Shown here: positions 60,483-64,000 of the stretch, piece after piece
How the letters are laid out: every line of letters begins with the position of its first letter
Numbering within the stretch: position 1 is the stretch's first letter
From: Chloroflexus aurantiacus J-10-fl
Lineage (GTDB): Bacteria; Chloroflexota; Chloroflexia; Chloroflexales; Chloroflexaceae
Assembly: GCF_000018865.1 (NCBI RefSeq)
Contig: NC_010175.1
Coordinates: 930,001-994,000, forward strand
Direction: 5' to 3'
DNA: 64,000 nt
Position numbers and translations under genes: made by a program
Notes under the pieces: generated by a model
Databases searched by the model: none
The model's input: the letters and a program-made list of their open reading frames with translations, nothing else
Told to the model about the DNA's origin: nothing

Positions 60483-63115
60483 GCACCTTTCACCAACATC
60501 TCACTGCTATTACCAGGCGACAACTTCCTCCCATCGAACGCCTGTGGGAGATGAGCGGTTTCACACCTAATGATGCCCAGCGTGAGGCTATCTTGCACGT
60601 AGATGGCCCTCTCTACCTGACTGCTGGTCCTGGTTCCGGCAAAACGCGTGTCCTTCTCTGGCGAACGCTCAACTTGATGGTTTACTATGGAGTGAAAGCC
60701 GAGGAGATTTTTCTTGCTACGTTCACCGAGAAGGCAGCCAGACAGTTAAGCGATGGTTTACGCTCCTATCTCGGTCTGGTCACCAACCTGACCGGCCAGC
60801 CTTATGACCTGGCTGGAATGTACATTGGCACAGTACATTCGCTCTGCCAGCGTATACTTACCGACCGACGACGTTTTTTTCTCGACCGCCAGCGGCCTCG
60901 TTCGCCTGCGCTTCTGGATGACCTGGGGCAGTATTTCCACCTTTACGAACGAGCCAACTGGGAGATCGTCACCCGCGCTGCTGGCCTTGATCCCAGTTCG
61001 GCTGCTGAAGTCGTTACCGGACACTTGAACACGCAACCTTCAGCTTCTCGTCATCGTGCAATCGAAGCACTACGCCCCTTCTTCAACCGCTTCTCGGAAG
61101 AATTGCTTGACCCCGCCGAGTTGCGCCCGCGCCTTTCCAGCCTGGTACGTGGCGAGTTTTCACCGCAAGATGTAGATTTGCTGCTGGCGCTCTACGAGGG
61201 TTATCTTCAAAGCCTGCGAGAGGCGGGAAGAACCGACTTTGCCCTGCTTCAGCGCGAGGCGTTCCAGGTTTTACAGGAGTTCCAGGGGGCCGGTGGTGTC
61301 TTTCGCCACGTGATTGTGGATGAATATCAGGATACCAACACTATCCAGGAACGCATCTTCTTTCGCTTGGCAGAAGGAACAGGTAACCTATGCGTAGTAG
61401 GAGACGACGACCAGGCACTTTACCGCTTTCGCGGCGCAACTGTGGAAAACTTTGTCCAGTTTCCAGCCCGCTGCCAGAAGTATCTGAACCAGACACCTCG
61501 TACCATTTCCCTGGAGATCAACTACCGCTCACGTTCCCACATTGTTGAAACCTATGGACGCTTTATTAATCACACCAATTGGCAAGACAGAGATGGAATG
61601 GTCTACCGCATCCCTAAAAATATTCGTGCCTATCGTAACGACCTGGCGCCAGCCGTAGTAGCCAGCACTCCCGCTGAGCCGGAGCAGGCTTGCCAGGAGA
61701 TTGCCCGTTTTGTCCGTCGCCTTATCGAGACAGGGAAAGTTCAAAACCCGAATCAGATCGCCTTTCTCTACCCCTCGCTCAAATCCGAACAGGCGAAGCG
61801 TATGATCGCTGCATTGAAAGCGGAAGGGCTGGACGTGTATGCTCCACGCGCTGGGCGTTTTCTGGAAGTGGACGAAGCCAGAGATGTACTGGGCATCTTC
61901 CTTGCCATCTTCGGACGCCCTACAATCGAAGGGAGGGGACATGATCTGCGAACTTTTGAGGTTTACTTAACGGCCCTTCAAACCCGCGCTGATGAATTAC
62001 AGCAGACCGACCCGTTACTCAAGCAGTTCATTCAGAACCGCCGCGACGAGATTCAGCGCGCCCTCAGCGATTATGCCGCCCTGCAAGCCGTGCTGACCCG
62101 CAACCGCTGGCTTCCCGATCAGCTCTACGATCCGGCAAGCATGAAACGCGCCCTGGCTGACGCACCAGGACTTTCAGAGACCGGACACCGCCTGGTGTCT
62201 AGCGCATACCTCGACCGCCTCGTGCTCCTGCGCGCCAGCGAGGGACGACCACTTTCGCTGGAATATGTTATTCGCCGTGCAACCTCACTCGACTGGAACC
62301 TGCTCGACCTGTTCTACCAGTTGATGGGCTTTGAGCACTTCAAAGCCATGTTCGACCGTGCCGAACGACAAGGCGACGAAGGCGCAGTAGCCAATCTGGG
62401 ACTGCTAACGCAATACCTGGCACGCTTCGTGCAGGAACGTGTCAACATTCTGACCGCTGCCATTCTCAGTGAACACAAATTTTCGGGAATGTTCTTCGGT
62501 TCCTTCATCTTCGCTCTCTACCGCCTGGAAGAGGGCGAGCGCGAAGACGAGGAGAATCCCTTCCCACGCGGACGCATTCCCTTTCTGACCATCCACCAGG
62601 CCAAAGGATTGGAGTTCCCGGTCGTAGTGCTGGGCAATCTCGATAAACGCGACCACGGTGCTCCTCTCATCGAACGTCTGGTACGCCCCTTATTGTCACG
62701 CCCGGCCGGCGAACCACTTGATCGAATGACCGCCTTTGATATTGCCCGCATGTTCTACGTTGCCCTGTCGCGGGCGCAGAATTTGCTCATCCTGGCTCAT
62801 TTTTCCGGACGCGGGCAGCGCCAGGACGAAGCGTTCAAACCTATCTTGAACGGTAATCTACCTCGCCTGGCTGATTTCGACCTGAACAGTTTGCCCAACG
62901 CTGTCGCAACCGATGAGACGTTGCCCAAAGTGTACTCTTTCACCGCCGATTACCTGCTCTATCAGACATGCCCGCGGCAGTACATGATTTTCCGTAAGTT
63001 CGGTTTCGTTCCTTCTCGTTCGCAAACGATGTTCTTCGGCTCGCTGGTGCATCGCACGATAGAGGATTTGCACCACGAGATCATTCGCCGCCGCAAACTA
63101 ACAGATGGCAGATAG
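60479..63115 (+). CDS. UvrD/Rep-family (SF1A) helicase ending in a partial PD-(D/E)XK nuclease domain
   Basis: 878 residues. Helicase motifs in order: GPGSGKT (50-56), FTEKAA, GTVHSLCQ, VDEYQDT (280-286), VGDDDQALYRFRGA, EINYRS, LTIHQAKGLEFP and FYVALSRAQNLL. The last ~50 residues (DYLLYQTCPRQYMIF ... FGSLVHRTIEDLHHEII) are the first part of a RecB/AddB/Cas4-type nuclease domain, including its first iron-sulfur cysteine, C831. The remainder is encoded by the next gene. GTG start overlapping the NurA stop. It likely unwinds DNA for coupled degradation. Confidence 0.93.
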   Translation: MSTFHQHLTAITRRQLPPIERLWEMSGFTPNDAQREAILHVDGPLYLTAGPGSGKTRVLLWRTLNLMVYYGVKAEEIFLATFTEKAARQLSDGLRSYLGLVTNLTGQPYDLAGMYIGTVHSLCQRILTDRRRFFLDRQRPRSPALLDDLGQYFHLYERANWEIVTRAAGLDPSSAAEVVTGHLNTQPSASRHRAIEALRPFFNRFSEELLDPAELRPRLSSLVRGEFSPQDVDLLLALYEGYLQSLREAGRTDFALLQREAFQVLQEFQGAGGVFRHVIVDEYQDTNTIQERIFFRLAEGTGNLCVVGDDDQALYRFRGATVENFVQFPARCQKYLNQTPRTISLEINYRSRSHIVETYGRFINHTNWQDRDGMVYRIPKNIRAYRNDLAPAVVASTPAEPEQACQEIARFVRRLIETGKVQNPNQIAFLYPSLKSEQAKRMIAALKAEGLDVYAPRAGRFLEVDEARDVLGIFLAIFGRPTIEGRGHDLRTFEVYLTALQTRADELQQTDPLLKQFIQNRRDEIQRALSDYAALQAVLTRNRWLPDQLYDPASMKRALADAPGLSETGHRLVSSAYLDRLVLLRASEGRPLSLEYVIRRATSLDWNLLDLFYQLMGFEHFKAMFDRAERQGDEGAVANLGLLTQYLARFVQERVNILTAAILSEHKFSGMFFGSFIFALYRLEEGEREDEENPFPRGRIPFLTIHQAKGLEFPVVVLGNLDKRDHGAPLIERLVRPLLSRPAGEPLDRMTAFDIARMFYVALSRAQNLLILAHFSGRGQRQDEAFKPILNGNLPRLADFDLNSLPNAVATDETLPKVYSFTADYLLYQTCPRQYMIFRKFGFVPSRSQTMFFGSLVHRTIEDLHHEIIRRRKLTDGR

Positions 63116-63144
63116 CAAATGAGCGCTGTTGAAGAAGGAAAGCT

Positions 63145-63963
63145 ATGACCGAAGACCCTTTTAACGATATTGAAGATTTTATTCGGCAGCGTTTTGAGGA
63201 GAACTTCAAGCAACTTTGCCTGGAAAGCGGACATACGCTGACGGCAGACGTGAAAAAGACCGCTCTGGATCAGGTGTTACTTTACTGGCGCAGTATGCGT
63301 AAGATTGCTGAACGCATCACCGATACTGAGGTGCGTCTGAGCCTACCCGGTCAGCGATCACCACAGGGACGCGAGTACACTATCGAAGGCGTGGTAGACA
63401 TCCTGCGCGCCGATGATCAGACCGTGATGTACGACATCAAGACGCATGACGCCGATTATGTGCGTGCCAACCTGGAACTTTACAAGCAGCAGTTGAACGT
63501 CTATGCTCATATCTGGCAGGAGCTGCGCGGTGAAGCGCTCGACGCCATGGCGATCATCGCTACCGCCTTTCCCCACGCCATCAAGGAGGCACTTGAGAAC
63601 CCCGAACCGATGGCCCTGGAAACTGCCCTTCAAGATTGGGAGCCTCTCATTCCCATCGAGTACGACCCGGCATATAAGGACCGCACTGTGCTTGCGTTTG
63701 GCGAGACGGTAGACAGAATCGAAAATGGCGAGTTCTCTCCGCCGCCCCTCGAACGGTTGCAAGAGAACATCCCTGGTATACGGACGCATGAACGCTTCGG
63801 TACGCGGGTATGCCGCAACTGTGACGCCCGTTTTTCGTGCAATTCGTACCGCCAATACGTTCGTGGCACATCGCGTCTCGCTGAACGCCGCATGAGCTAT
63901 TTCACTGACGACCAACCAGACCAGGAAATCTGGCGTACTGCCGGATTGGATGACCTTCCTTAA
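63145..63963 (+). CDS. PD-(D/E)XK nuclease, C-terminal part with iron-sulfur cysteines (Cas4/AddB-like)
   Basis: 272 residues. Nuclease core: EGVVDIL (Asp85), MYDIKTHD (Asp97, Lys99), QQLNVYAHIW; C-terminal CRNCDARFSC gives C223, C226 and C232. This is the CxxCx5C half of the four-cysteine iron-sulfur signature of Cas4/AddB nucleases, whose first cysteine is in the upstream helicase (C831). ATG with AAGGAAAG upstream, 29 bp after the helicase stop, in a different frame. Either the nuclease has been split in two polypeptides that reassemble, or a nonsense change plus frameshift broke a fused helicase-nuclease. Confidence 0.87.
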   Translation: MTEDPFNDIEDFIRQRFEENFKQLCLESGHTLTADVKKTALDQVLLYWRSMRKIAERITDTEVRLSLPGQRSPQGREYTIEGVVDILRADDQTVMYDIKTHDADYVRANLELYKQQLNVYAHIWQELRGEALDAMAIIATAFPHAIKEALENPEPMALETALQDWEPLIPIEYDPAYKDRTVLAFGETVDRIENGEFSPPPLERLQENIPGIRTHERFGTRVCRNCDARFSCNSYRQYVRGTSRLAERRMSYFTDDQPDQEIWRTAGLDDLP

Positions 63964-64000
63964 TTGGCGAATGAAGCAGGTTTAAAAATGCTCATCTGTT

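Overview
The window looks like a chromosomal segment of a filamentous anoxygenic phototroph close to Chloroflexus (phylum Chloroflexota). This is an inference from gene content and style: an assimilatory sulfate block, a large TPR/roadblock pair, long multi-domain secreted proteins ending in a short hydrophobic-Pro-Val-Arg tail, many polytopic glycosyltransferases, moderate-to-high GC and numerous GC-rich palindromic repeats. No rRNA, CRISPR array, phage structural gene or complete insertion sequence was seen.

Layout. 1-3.0 kb: minus-strand sulfate assimilation operon cysC-cysH-sat followed by a TauE/SafE permease that runs off the left edge. 3-5.5 kb: mostly non-coding, with REP-like palindromes, a small membrane protein, a tRNA-Pro(GGG) with a consensus promoter and its own terminator, and a strong promoter followed by a foldable RNA candidate. 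5.5-11.3 kb: a 1766-residue TPR protein built on 23 near-identical 33-37-residue repeats, with an embedded segment resembling sigma-70 region 1.1, followed by a roadblock/LC7 protein. 11.3-19.5 kb: housekeeping genes (ndk, DAHP synthase, rodA-like, PfkB kinase, deoC, sucD, GAF histidine kinase, Rieske protein). 19.8-25.3 kb: secreted multidomain alpha-amylase/pullulanase-type enzyme, PspC protein and metallophosphoesterase. 25.4-26.9 kb: a non-coding ~640-bp sequence present twice in direct orientation.

27.2-39.7 kb is a co-directional, partly overlapping run of five large membrane glycosyltransferase-like proteins and one GT-B glycosyltransferase, probably making or decorating a surface glycan. 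Then follow a photolyase, a small membrane protein, a 138-bp tandem repeat array, a secreted subtilase, and a GmrSD/DUF262 restriction-like gene interrupted by one in-frame TGA. The subtilase and the broken restriction gene lie between two direct copies of a ~235-bp repeat. An XRE-STAND-TPR regulator and a lipoprotein/metzincin pair complete the middle accessory zone.

56.2-64.0 kb holds the most interesting unit: a tight five-gene operon of Dam-like adenine methylase, HerA-type ATPase, NurA-like nuclease with a zinc-ribbon insert, UvrD/Rep helicase, and a PD-(D/E)XK nuclease whose four iron-sulfur cysteines are split between the helicase C-terminus and the last gene. The combination of modification, DNA translocation/resection and nuclease modules suggests a methylation-linked DNA defence or DNA-processing system. 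That role is inferred from domain content and gene order, not shown.
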